The notes under the pieces: model-generated | What the model was told of the DNA's origin: nothing | The model's input: the letters and a program-made list of their open reading frames with translations, nothing else | Database searches by the model: none | Shown: one piece after another, positions 16,633-24,290 of the stretch | How positions within the stretch are numbered: position 1 is the stretch's first letter | How the letters are laid out: every line of letters starts with the position of its first letter | Position numbers and translations under genes: made by a program | Origin: Sphingomonadales bacterium | GTDB taxonomy: Bacteria; Pseudomonadota; Alphaproteobacteria; Sphingomonadales; Sphingomonadaceae | Direction of reading: 5' to 3' | Length of the DNA: 44,980 bases | NCBI GenBank assembly: GCA_004173185.1 | Contig: SEFZ01000033.1 | Location: 1-44,980 of the forward strand

Positions 16633-17426
16633 CAAACCGCCACGGGCGCCTTGATATGCGCCTGCGCCTCATATCCGGTCAGGGCGAAATCCTCATATTC
16701 ATAAGCGTCGATGCTCGGTGCGTGCCGCAGGATTTCGAGCTTCGGGAGCGGGCCGGGCGTGCGGCTGAGCTGTTCGCGGGCCTGCTCCAGATGGTTCGAA
16801 TAGAGATGACAATCGCCGCCGGTCCAGATGAACTCGCCGGGCTCCAGCCCCGCCTGTTGCGCGAGCAGCATGGTCAGCAGCGCATAGCTGGCGATGTTGA
16901 AGGGCACGCCGAGGAAGATGTCGGCCGAGCGCTGATATAGCTGGAGGCTCAGCTTGCCGTTCGCGACATGCGTCTGGAACAGGCAGTGGCACGGTGCCAG
17001 CGCCATGGCGTGCAATTCGCCGGGGTTCCAGGCGGAGACGATCTGGCGGCGCGATCCGGGGTTGTTCTTGATGGTGTCGAGCAGTTCGGCGATCTGATCG
17101 ATATGGCGGCCGTCGGCCGTCTCCCAATCGCGCCATTGCTTGCCGTAAACCGGCCCGAGATCGCCATTCTCGTCGGCCCACTCGTCCCAGATCGAGCACT
17201 TCCGCTCCTGCAGCCACTTCACATTGGTGTCGCCGCGCAGGAACCATAGAAGCTCGACGATGATCGCGCGCGTGAACAGCTTCTTGGTGGTCAGCAGCGG
17301 AAAGCCATCGGCCAGATTGAAACGCATCTGGTGGCCAAACACGCTGAGCGTGCCCGTGCCTGTCCGGTCCATCGTCTCCACGCCCTGATTGAGCGCGCGT
17401 TCCATCAGATCGAGATATTGCCGCAT
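16632..17426 (-). CDS. thyA: Thymidylate synthase
   Basis: Methylates dUMP to dTMP using methylene-tetrahydrofolate. At 264 residues it matches E. coli ThyA in length and numbering: catalytic C146 in LAPCHCLFQ, R21 in the MDRTGTGT loop, QRSADIFLGVPFNIASYA, and the dUMP-contacting GGDCHLYSNH. Initiation at 17426 gives the standard MRQYLDLM N-terminus. It forms a thyA-cyclase pair, with folA in the next unit on the same strand. Confidence 0.98.
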   Translation of the reverse strand: MRQYLDLMERALNQGVETMDRTGTGTLSVFGHQMRFNLADGFPLLTTKKLFTRAIIVELLWFLRGDTNVKWLQERKCSIWDEWADENGDLGPVYGKQWRDWETADGRHIDQIAELLDTIKNNPGSRRQIVSAWNPGELHAMALAPCHCLFQTHVANGKLSLQLYQRSADIFLGVPFNIASYALLTMLLAQQAGLEPGEFIWTGGDCHLYSNHLEQAREQLSRTPGPLPKLEILRHAPSIDAYEYEDFALTGYEAQAHIKAPVAV

Positions 17427-17481
17427 GGCGAGAGCCTAGCCGCACGCCGATAGCGCGCCAAGCGGAAGGATTGCCTCCATT

Positions 17482-17949
17482 GTGGACAACCAAAACCGAT
17501 TCGGTAGCGCTTCGGGGGAGGCGTCTCTGCTGGCACTTTCGATAGCGATGCTGCCGCTCGATCCCTTATTGCCGGACCAGCGGCTCTCCGGCCCGGCGGC
17601 TGCGAGCGCATTGTTCGCGTCGCTCGCGGATGCTGCGCTCGAAACCGCCGCCTTCGCGTATCTCGATGCCGATCAGCGGGTGCTCGGAATACGCCACGCG
17701 CAATCCGATTCGCACGACCGGCTCGATCTGCCGATCCGCATCATCGCCGCCGAAGCGCTTGCGCTCGATGCCGTCGCGGTGGTGATCGCGCACAATCATC
17801 CGAGCGGCGATTCGACCCCGAGCATCGCCGATCGCGAAGCAACGCGCCGCCTGGCCCGCGCGCTCGACGGGCTGGGCATCCGCCTGCTCGATCATCTGGT
17901 GGTCACGCGAAACGGCTTTTCGAGCTTTCGCGCGCTCGGGCTACTCTGA
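17482..17949 (+). CDS. Short RadC/JAB-domain protein
   Basis: A 155-residue protein covering the C-terminal JAB/MPN domain of RadC (DUF2466) without a complete N-terminal helix-hairpin-helix region. The metalloprotease-like motif is intact: H104-N-H106-P-S-G, with S114 and D117 in the TPSIAD segment, followed by LLDHLVVTRNGF as in E. coli RadC. The function of RadC is unsettled. The start is a GTG at 17482, with AAGGA about 12 bases upstream; an ATG at 17548 would shorten it by 22 residues. It is convergent with the methyltransferase gene at 17968. Confidence 0.85.
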   Translation: MDNQNRFGSASGEASLLALSIAMLPLDPLLPDQRLSGPAAASALFASLADAALETAAFAYLDADQRVLGIRHAQSDSHDRLDLPIRIIAAEALALDAVAVVIAHNHPSGDSTPSIADREATRRLARALDGLGIRLLDHLVVTRNGFSSFRALGLL

Positions 17950-17967
17950 ACGCCAAAGGCGTCGGTA

Positions 17968-18738
17968 CTAGGGCGCTTCGCCCTTCTTGTCGGCCTTGGG
18001 ATCCATTGCCGCCGGGGTTGCGGTCTTGCCGCTGCGGCACGCCTTGATCGTCGAGGGCTCGGGCCGCTCGCCGTTGCGCGCGAAAATCGCGATATAGCCA
18101 CCCGCCGATGGCATCGAGCGCATCGAGACCATGCCATAGCCTACCGCGGCAAACTCGCATTTGAGCAGATCGGGCGGGGTGCCGTGATGTTCGGTGGGCC
18201 GGTCGGCATCTACCACGATCACCTGCCCGTCGGGCGTCAGCGAGGGACGCAGCCGCCACAGGAACTCGTATGGGCTCTCAATCTCATGGTACATATGCAC
18301 CATCAGCACGCGATCGAAGCTGGCCTCGGGCAGCCGCGGATCGGCGGGAAGGCCCAGCCGCACGCTGACGTTGTTGAGCCGCTCGCGCACCACGCGTGTC
18401 GCCAGCTGGTCGCGCACTTCCGGAACGATATCCTCGGCGACGACGCGCCCCTTCTCGCCGACGCGGCTGGCGAGGCGAATCGTGTAATAGCCTTCGCCCG
18501 CGCCAATATCGGCGACCGTCATGCCGGGCGCGATCCCGGCCAGATCCATCACTTGCGCCGCTTCATTCAGCCGGTCACGCGATTCCTCATCGGACCAGCG
18601 CGCCGAGACGATGGTCGCCACCGGGCGGTCAGCGGCAGGGAAGCCCGTATGCGTTTCCTGCTTTTCTTTCTCGGCGCGCGGTGCGCCACTGCACGCCGCG
18701 AGCGCACACAAGGTCAGCAGAGCAGCGGCAAGCCTCAA
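17968..18738 (-). CDS. Class I SAM-dependent methyltransferase with lipoprotein signal
   Basis: A 256-residue Rossmann methyltransferase. Motif I is VADIGAGEGYYTIRL (from residue 75), followed by VVAEDI for the ribose and RVLMVHMYHEI as motif IV. The first 16 residues form a lipoprotein signal ending LAAC, so the enzyme is predicted to be exported and acylated, which is odd because SAM is cytoplasmic. The C-terminus is Lys/Ala-rich. The start is a TTG at 18738 that overlaps the prfB stop (TTGA); no ATG lies nearby. If translation instead starts inside, the protein would lose its signal. The substrate is unknown. Confidence 0.83.
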   Translation of the reverse strand: MRLAAALLTLCALAACSGAPRAEKEKQETHTGFPAADRPVATIVSARWSDEESRDRLNEAAQVMDLAGIAPGMTVADIGAGEGYYTIRLASRVGEKGRVVAEDIVPEVRDQLATRVVRERLNNVSVRLGLPADPRLPEASFDRVLMVHMYHEIESPYEFLWRLRPSLTPDGQVIVVDADRPTEHHGTPPDLLKCEFAAVGYGMVSMRSMPSAGGYIAIFARNGERPEPSTIKACRSGKTATPAAMDPKADKKGEAP

Positions 18739-19862
18739 TCGACATCCTCCACGTCCACCGTCTCGCCGGTAACGCGCTGGGAGAGCGCTGCCGCCATAAA
18801 CGGATCGAGTGCGCCATCTAGCACGTCGGCAGGCGCGGTCGAAGTGGTCCCGGTGCGCAGGTCCTTCACCAGCTGATAGGGCTGGAGCACATAAGAGCGG
18901 ATCTGGTGGCCCCAGCCGATATCGGTCTTGGTCGCGTTTTCGGCATTGGCAGCCTCTTCGCGAATCGAAAGCTCGCGTTCGTACAGGCGGGCGCGAAGCT
19001 GGTTATAGGCCTCGGCCTTGTTCTTGTGCTGCGAGCGCTGGTTCTGACACTGCACCACGATGCCGGTGGGAATATGCGTGATGCGCACCGCCGAATCGGT
19101 GGTGTTGATGTGCTGTCCACCTGCGCCCGACGCACGATACGTATCGATGCGCAGGTCGCTCTCATTATACTCGACGTTGATGTCTTCATCGATGACCGGA
19201 TAGACCCAGACCGACGAGAATGACGTGTGCCGCCGCGCCGCGCTGTCATACGGGCTGATGCGCACCAGCCGATGCACGCCGCTCTCGGTCTTGGCATAGC
19301 CATAGGCGTTCTCGCCTTTGATCAGCAGCGTCGCCGATTTGATCCCGGCCTGCTCGCCGGCATGATAATCGATCAGCTCGACCTTATAGCCATGTCGCTC
19401 GGCCCAGCGGGTGTACATGCGCTGGAGCATGCCCGCCCAATCCTGGCTCTCGGTGCCGCCTGCGCCCGAATTGATCTCGACATAGGTGTCATTGGCATCG
19501 GCTTCGCCCGAAAGCAGCGCCATCACCTTGTCCTTGTCGGCGCGCGCGGAAAGCGCGGCGAGCGCGGCGGTGCCCTCGCTCGCCATCTCCTCATCGCCCT
19601 CGGCCTCGGCCATTTCGATCAGTTCTGCGGTGTCGTTAAGCTCGCTTTCGATCGCCCGCGTCGCGCCGATCGCTTCGTCCAGCCGCCGGCGTTCGCGCAT
19701 CACTTCCTGCGCGGCCTTGGCGTCGTTCCACAATGTCGGGTCCTCGACGCGCGCGTTGAGCTCGTCGAGTCGGCGCAGTGCGCGGTCCCAGTCGAGGAAC
19801 CGGCGCAGCAGCGCCAGTGCATCGTTGATCTTGTCGATATGTGCCTGCGCTTCGGCGCGCAT
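18735..19862 (-). CDS. prfB: Peptide chain release factor 2
   Basis: Releases peptides at UGA and UAA. The 375-residue protein has the catalytic GGQ at 248-250 (SGAGGQHINTT). The stop-recognition tripeptide is SPY at 203-205 rather than the E. coli SPF, a variant I recall from other alphaproteobacteria. The reading frame is continuous: where E. coli prfB has its in-frame UGA and +1 shift, this gene reads Phe-Leu-Asp-Trp (22-25) without a stop, so autoregulatory frameshifting is absent. It lies behind mrcA (76-base gap) and before the methyltransferase by a TTGA overlap. Confidence 0.97.
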   Translation of the reverse strand: MRAEAQAHIDKINDALALLRRFLDWDRALRRLDELNARVEDPTLWNDAKAAQEVMRERRRLDEAIGATRAIESELNDTAELIEMAEAEGDEEMASEGTAALAALSARADKDKVMALLSGEADANDTYVEINSGAGGTESQDWAGMLQRMYTRWAERHGYKVELIDYHAGEQAGIKSATLLIKGENAYGYAKTESGVHRLVRISPYDSAARRHTSFSSVWVYPVIDEDINVEYNESDLRIDTYRASGAGGQHINTTDSAVRITHIPTGIVVQCQNQRSQHKNKAEAYNQLRARLYERELSIREEAANAENATKTDIGWGHQIRSYVLQPYQLVKDLRTGTTSTAPADVLDGALDPFMAAALSQRVTGETVDVEDVD

Positions 19863-19938
19863 GGGGAAACCCTCTCAGAAAAACACTCGGATGGCCGGCA
19901 AACGTCCGGCACCTGCAATATACAATATAGGAGCGGCG

Positions 19939-22449
19939 CTAGTAGATTCCGCCCTCGCGTTGCAAGAAGTCGCTGTCGCTGTCCTGCTTCTTGGGGGCGG
20001 CCTTCTTCTGCACCGTCTTGGTCTCGGTCTCTTCTTCGGCCTTGCGGCGGTCTCGCTGGTCGCTCTCGGGCTTGAAGGCTTCCCAGATCACCGAAGACAT
20101 CGGATCATTGCCCGGCCAGCTGCCAAACACGCGCTTGCCGCTCGCCCGATCGACCCGCGCGAGGCGGATGCCGGGCGGCGCAGTAAAGGGCACGACGTCC
20201 ATGCCTTCCCATGCGGGCTTGGCAAAATCCTTGAAGATCGGCGCGGCGATCGATCCGCCCTGCGCATAGCCGCCCAGATTGGTCGGCGTATCGAAGCCGA
20301 GATACAGCCCGCCGATCATCTGCGGCGTGCCGCCAACGAACCACACGTCGGTCGGGCCGGACGTAGTTCCGGTCTTGCCCATGATCGGACGGCCAAGATC
20401 GCGCAGCGTGGTCGCCGTGCCGCGCTGGATCACGCCCTCGGCGATATGGACCATCTGATAGGCGCTCATCGCATCAATCACCTGACGTGCGCGCGTCACC
20501 GGGCGCGGCATCGGCCCGCCCTTGTAATCGGGGGCGTTGCAGCCCTCGCACGGGCGCCAGTTTTCGGGCCAGACGACCTTGCCCTTACGGTCCTGCACGA
20601 AATCGATCAGCGTGGGGTTCAGCGCGCGGCCATGGTTCACCAGGATCGAATACGCGTTGACCATCCGCATCACCGTCGTCTCGCCCGCGCCCAGCGCATA
20701 AGAGAGATAGGGCGGAAATTTCTGCTTCGAGACGCCGATGCGCTGCATCAGATCGACAACATGATCCATGCCCGTGGTGTTGGCGATTTGCACGGTCATC
20801 AGGTTGCGCGATTGCTCGAGGCCCCAGCGCATCGTGCGCGGCCCCGCGCCACTCGCGCCGCCGAAATTGCGGAAGCATTTGTTGCCGAGATTGGCACCCT
20901 GCCACACGCAGAAGGGGCCATCGACAACGATGCTCGACGGAGTCATTCCCTGTTCGAGCGCCGCGGCATAAACGATTGGCTTGATCGTCGAGCCCGGCTG
21001 GCGCTGCGCCTGAGTCGCGCGGTTAAACGATGCCAGCCGCTGATCGAACCCGCCCTGCATCGCCAGAATGCGCCCGGTGCGCGGATCTTCCACCACGAAG
21101 CCGCCGGAGACCTTCGGCACGCTGCGCAGTGACCAATTGCCACCGCTCTCGGGCGCGACTGCCAGGATATCGCCTGCCTTGAACGCGTTGAACGCCTGTC
21201 CGCCTTGCCCGCGCACCGGCATGCTTGCGGCCCATTGCGGCAGCGTGCCGGTGGTGCCGTCGTCAAAGCCGATCTGCCAATTATTGCCCTGCTGCGCGAT
21301 CAATATGCCCGCGCGCCAATCCTCATAATCCAGCCCGAGATTGGTGTTGAGCAAGCTCTGCTGCCAGCTGCGCCCGATCTCGGCATGACCGAGCGGGCCA
21401 GACCAGCCGCGGCCGCGATCATAGCGCAGCAGGCCGTCCCGAAGCGCCTTTTGCGCGAGGAGCTGGAGCCTCGGATCGATTGACGTGCGGACCCACAGGC
21501 CACCGGAATAGACGCTATACGGCCCCGCTTCATCGGTCTCACCGAACTTGTCGATCAACTGGCGGCGCACTTCCTCGACGAAATAGCCGCCGACGCGCTC
21601 TTCCTTGGGGGTCTGGCGTGGCACGGTGCCGAGTGGGGCGGCGCGCGCCGAATCGCGCTCGGCTTCGGTGATAAAGCCGTTTGCGGCCATCTGCCCCAGC
21701 ACCCAGTTGCGGCGCTCCAGTGCGCGCGCGGTCTTGCGATCGGGATCGTAATTGGCCGGACCCTTGGGCAGGATCGCCAGATAGGCCATTTGCGGAAGCG
21801 TGAGGTCCTTCAATTCCTTGCCGAAATAGGCCTGGCTCGCCGCCGCCACGCCACCAGCGTTACGGCCCAGCTCGATCGAATTGAGGTAAAGTTCGAGGAT
21901 CTGCTCCTTGGAGAGCGTGTCTTCGATTCGCCAGGCGAGCACGCCTTCCTTGGCCTTGCGCAGATAGCTCTGCTCATTGCCGACGACGAGGTTCTTCGCC
22001 ACCTGCTGGGTGATCGTAGAGGTGCCGCGCGGGGTCGATCCGGTCAGCAGGCCCGTTGCAGCGGCGCGCACCAGCCCCGGAAAATCGACGCCGTGATGGC
22101 TGAAAAAGGTTTTGTCCTCGGCCGAGAGATACGCTTCGACGAGTTGCTTGGGATATTCGGGATAGCTGAGCTGCACGCGGCGCTCGCGGGCATAGCTGTG
22201 GATCGGCTGGCCGTCATGCGCGCGCACGTTGGTCGGCAGCGGCGGCTCATAGGTGCGTAGCATTTCTACCGAGGGCAGATTGCGGGCGATCAGCAGCCAG
22301 ATCAGGAAGACGAAAATGCCGCTGAGCAGCGCCAGGATCGCGAGGATACGGAACCACCAGCGATTATGGACGCGGCCATACCATCCGCGAATCCCGCCAA
22401 TCTCGCGCTTGAGCCTTAACTTGACGCTGGAAATACTGGTGTCGGACAT
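19939..22449 (-). CDS. mrcA: Penicillin-binding protein 1A
   Basis: A bifunctional peptidoglycan synthase of the inner membrane. The 836 residues comprise a short cytoplasmic tail, one membrane anchor (34-55), the glycosyltransferase domain (catalytic E111 in SAEDKTFFSHHG; STITQQVAKNL near 144), an OB-like insert and the transpeptidase domain with S487-TIK490, S547-R-N549 and K692-TGT695. The C-terminal tail is charged and Lys/Glu-rich. All catalytic motifs are intact. mrcA-prfB in this order is common in alphaproteobacteria, and the amidase gene upstream on the same strand gives a cell-wall cluster. Confidence 0.96.
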   Translation of the reverse strand: MSDTSISSVKLRLKREIGGIRGWYGRVHNRWWFRILAILALLSGIFVFLIWLLIARNLPSVEMLRTYEPPLPTNVRAHDGQPIHSYARERRVQLSYPEYPKQLVEAYLSAEDKTFFSHHGVDFPGLVRAAATGLLTGSTPRGTSTITQQVAKNLVVGNEQSYLRKAKEGVLAWRIEDTLSKEQILELYLNSIELGRNAGGVAAASQAYFGKELKDLTLPQMAYLAILPKGPANYDPDRKTARALERRNWVLGQMAANGFITEAERDSARAAPLGTVPRQTPKEERVGGYFVEEVRRQLIDKFGETDEAGPYSVYSGGLWVRTSIDPRLQLLAQKALRDGLLRYDRGRGWSGPLGHAEIGRSWQQSLLNTNLGLDYEDWRAGILIAQQGNNWQIGFDDGTTGTLPQWAASMPVRGQGGQAFNAFKAGDILAVAPESGGNWSLRSVPKVSGGFVVEDPRTGRILAMQGGFDQRLASFNRATQAQRQPGSTIKPIVYAAALEQGMTPSSIVVDGPFCVWQGANLGNKCFRNFGGASGAGPRTMRWGLEQSRNLMTVQIANTTGMDHVVDLMQRIGVSKQKFPPYLSYALGAGETTVMRMVNAYSILVNHGRALNPTLIDFVQDRKGKVVWPENWRPCEGCNAPDYKGGPMPRPVTRARQVIDAMSAYQMVHIAEGVIQRGTATTLRDLGRPIMGKTGTTSGPTDVWFVGGTPQMIGGLYLGFDTPTNLGGYAQGGSIAAPIFKDFAKPAWEGMDVVPFTAPPGIRLARVDRASGKRVFGSWPGNDPMSSVIWEAFKPESDQRDRRKAEEETETKTVQKKAAPKKQDSDSDFLQREGGIY

Positions 22450-22500
22450 GCGGGGGCGGGTTTAGCAAGATTCGGTGGCGAGGGAAGCGGGGTGTTTATT

Positions 22501-22523
22501 CCTCCCCCGCCTGGCGAGGGAGG
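22501..22523. repeat. Intergenic palindrome between amidase and mrcA
   Basis: CCTCCC and AGGGAGG flank a CGCC/GGCG inner stem, giving a near-perfect 23-base palindrome 8 bases downstream of the amidase stop. This form is widespread between sphingomonad genes (recalled). It may act as a weak terminator or a transcript-stabilising hairpin. Confidence 0.55.
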
Positions 22524-22530
22524 ATTGGGT

Positions 22531-23778
22531 TCACTTCGCAGCCAGCCGTGTGGCGAAATGGATCTCCACGGCCTGGCGCACGGTCTGTGCGATCTTCTTT
22601 TGCCCGTCGGCGGACGAGATGAACGCCGCATCGCTGGCGTTGGAGATATAGCCGGTCTCGAACAATACCGAAGGCATGTCGGGTGCCTTGAGCACGATCA
22701 GCGATGCCATGCGGTGCCAATTCGCCTTGATCGGGATCAGCGGCTGCGCCTCGCGGCCCAGCAAGCGAGCGAAGCTGGCCGAGGCGTTCATCGTCTCGCG
22801 CTGGGTGAGATCGATCAGGATCGACGAAATGTCGGGATTGGTCGCGCCCAGATCGACGCCGGCGATGATGTCGGCCTTGTTCTCGCGCCCCGCCAGCCGC
22901 GCAGCTTCCTTGTCGGAAGCGACTTCGGAGAGCGTGTAGACCGTCGCGCCGGTCGCTTCCGGATTGCCTGCGCTGTCGCAATGGACCGAGATGAACAGGT
23001 CGGCCTTGAGCTTGCGCGCCAGGCCATAGCGCTCCTGAAGCACGAGGAAGCGATCATCCTCGCGGGTCAGCGCCACGCGAACTCGGCCCGATTTGAGCAA
23101 AGCATCGCGAATCGTCAGCGCGTTCTTGAGCGTCAGATCCTTTTCGCGGTGCCCACCGGGGCCGATCGCGCCGGGATCGTGCCCGCCATGGCCGGCGTCG
23201 ATCACGACCAGCGGACGGCTCGGGTCGCCATAGATTCGCGGCAGCGCCGCGGCAGGCGCGCGCTTCGGCAGCGCGATCGATTCGCTATAGGGGTGGCGGC
23301 TCGATGGCTGGAGATAGGTGAAGGGCGGCAGGAAGCTCATCCGGCGTTCCGCCGCGGCGCGCGCAAAGCGGGCGTCATCGACGGTGCGCAACTGGAGCGT
23401 GAGCGTGCGGCCATCCTTGCCGAAGCTGCCTTCGGTGACGATTGCGGGCTGGGCGAGATCGAACACGACGCGTGCGCCCTCGGCCCCTTGCGATCCTTGC
23501 CGGATCTGGGTGACGACGCCGCCTGCCTGCGCATAGCTGCCGGGCTCGGCGCCCTTGATATCGAGGGCAATCCGCGTCGGTCCGGCAAGCACGAAGGCGC
23601 TGGCATGCGCCACCGGTGCGTCGAACTTCACGACAACACGGTCACCCTGCACGCGCACTTCCTGCACCACGCCTGCCCAACTGGGCACGCCGGTCAACCA
23701 ACCGGCGAGGAGGGCGAGCAGGAAAAACACCTGTCGGATATGCCGCGATGACTGGCGGGGGGTCCAGTTCAAAAGCAT
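22531..23778 (-). CDS. N-acetylmuramoyl-L-alanine amidase, AMIN + Amidase_3 (AmiC type)
   Basis: Cleaves the amide between muramic acid and the peptide stem during cell separation. The 415 residues hold an export signal (about 15-36), an AMIN domain (about 37-130) for peptidoglycan/septal targeting, a linker and the zinc amidase domain. Zinc ligands are H197 (DAGHGGHDPG), E212 and H266 (SVHCDS), with catalytic E374 in VLFETGYISN. An autoinhibitory helix region around 300-345 is consistent with LytM/EnvC-type activation. The ATG at 23778 is preferred to a TTG one codon earlier. It is divergent from rne across a 512-base spacer. Confidence 0.93.
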   Translation of the reverse strand: MLLNWTPRQSSRHIRQVFFLLALLAGWLTGVPSWAGVVQEVRVQGDRVVVKFDAPVAHASAFVLAGPTRIALDIKGAEPGSYAQAGGVVTQIRQGSQGAEGARVVFDLAQPAIVTEGSFGKDGRTLTLQLRTVDDARFARAAAERRMSFLPPFTYLQPSSRHPYSESIALPKRAPAAALPRIYGDPSRPLVVIDAGHGGHDPGAIGPGGHREKDLTLKNALTIRDALLKSGRVRVALTREDDRFLVLQERYGLARKLKADLFISVHCDSAGNPEATGATVYTLSEVASDKEAARLAGRENKADIIAGVDLGATNPDISSILIDLTQRETMNASASFARLLGREAQPLIPIKANWHRMASLIVLKAPDMPSVLFETGYISNASDAAFISSADGQKKIAQTVRQAVEIHFATRLAAK

Positions 23779-24290
23779 CAATTTGGTTACTCGGCTAAAA
23801 CACGCCCTGACCTCATCGGGGTAGCCGCCGCCCCCTTCCGGCGCGGTGAAGCAATCCGGTTAAAATCCGATTCGGCATATTTTTGCCGGCAAGCCTGCAG
23901 ATTATTGCCGTTTATTACGCACCCGTACCGATCTGGAGTGGATGGTTGCCGCGTGGCGCGGGGGGTGCTAGGCAACCTGATGTTCCGGTTTTTGCGCCGG
24001 AATCCGTCACGCGGCGACAAGAGCCGCGACAGTTCAGGTTGACGCTCGCATGAGGCAATTTCCCCACCGTCTGAACGCCGCGGCCAGTCTGGCTGCGCGC
24101 GTGAAGGTGGCGGAGCAATCGGACCGCCGGTCCGTGCGTGCCCATGCAGCAACAGCATCTTTAGAAACCTGCGGGACCGCAGCCGGATTGTCCGGCCCAG
24201 GCCGCATTTTGCATCGCGCGCACGCGCCCAATCCCTTCAGGGAATTCTTTGCCTTCAGGGATCCAGGCCGGCGCGCCCGGAGAATATTCA
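23779..24290. other. Long spacer with structured rne leader
   Basis: The 512 bases between amidase and rne hold no convincing gene. Bases 23866-23930 are comparatively AT-rich and could carry the promoters, but I cannot place boxes with confidence. From 23944 to 24030 three hairpins follow each other: GGTTGCC/GGCAACC (23944-23977), TTCCGG/CCGGAA (23983-24002) and CGCGGC/GCCGCG (24010-24028). Further short hairpins lie at 24121 and 24182-24196 (GCCGGA/TCCGGC). CCTTCAGGGA is repeated at 24234 and 24252, just before the ribosome site GGAGA at 24279. The layout suits an rne 5' untranslated region that RNase E itself might cleave. Confidence 0.6.
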
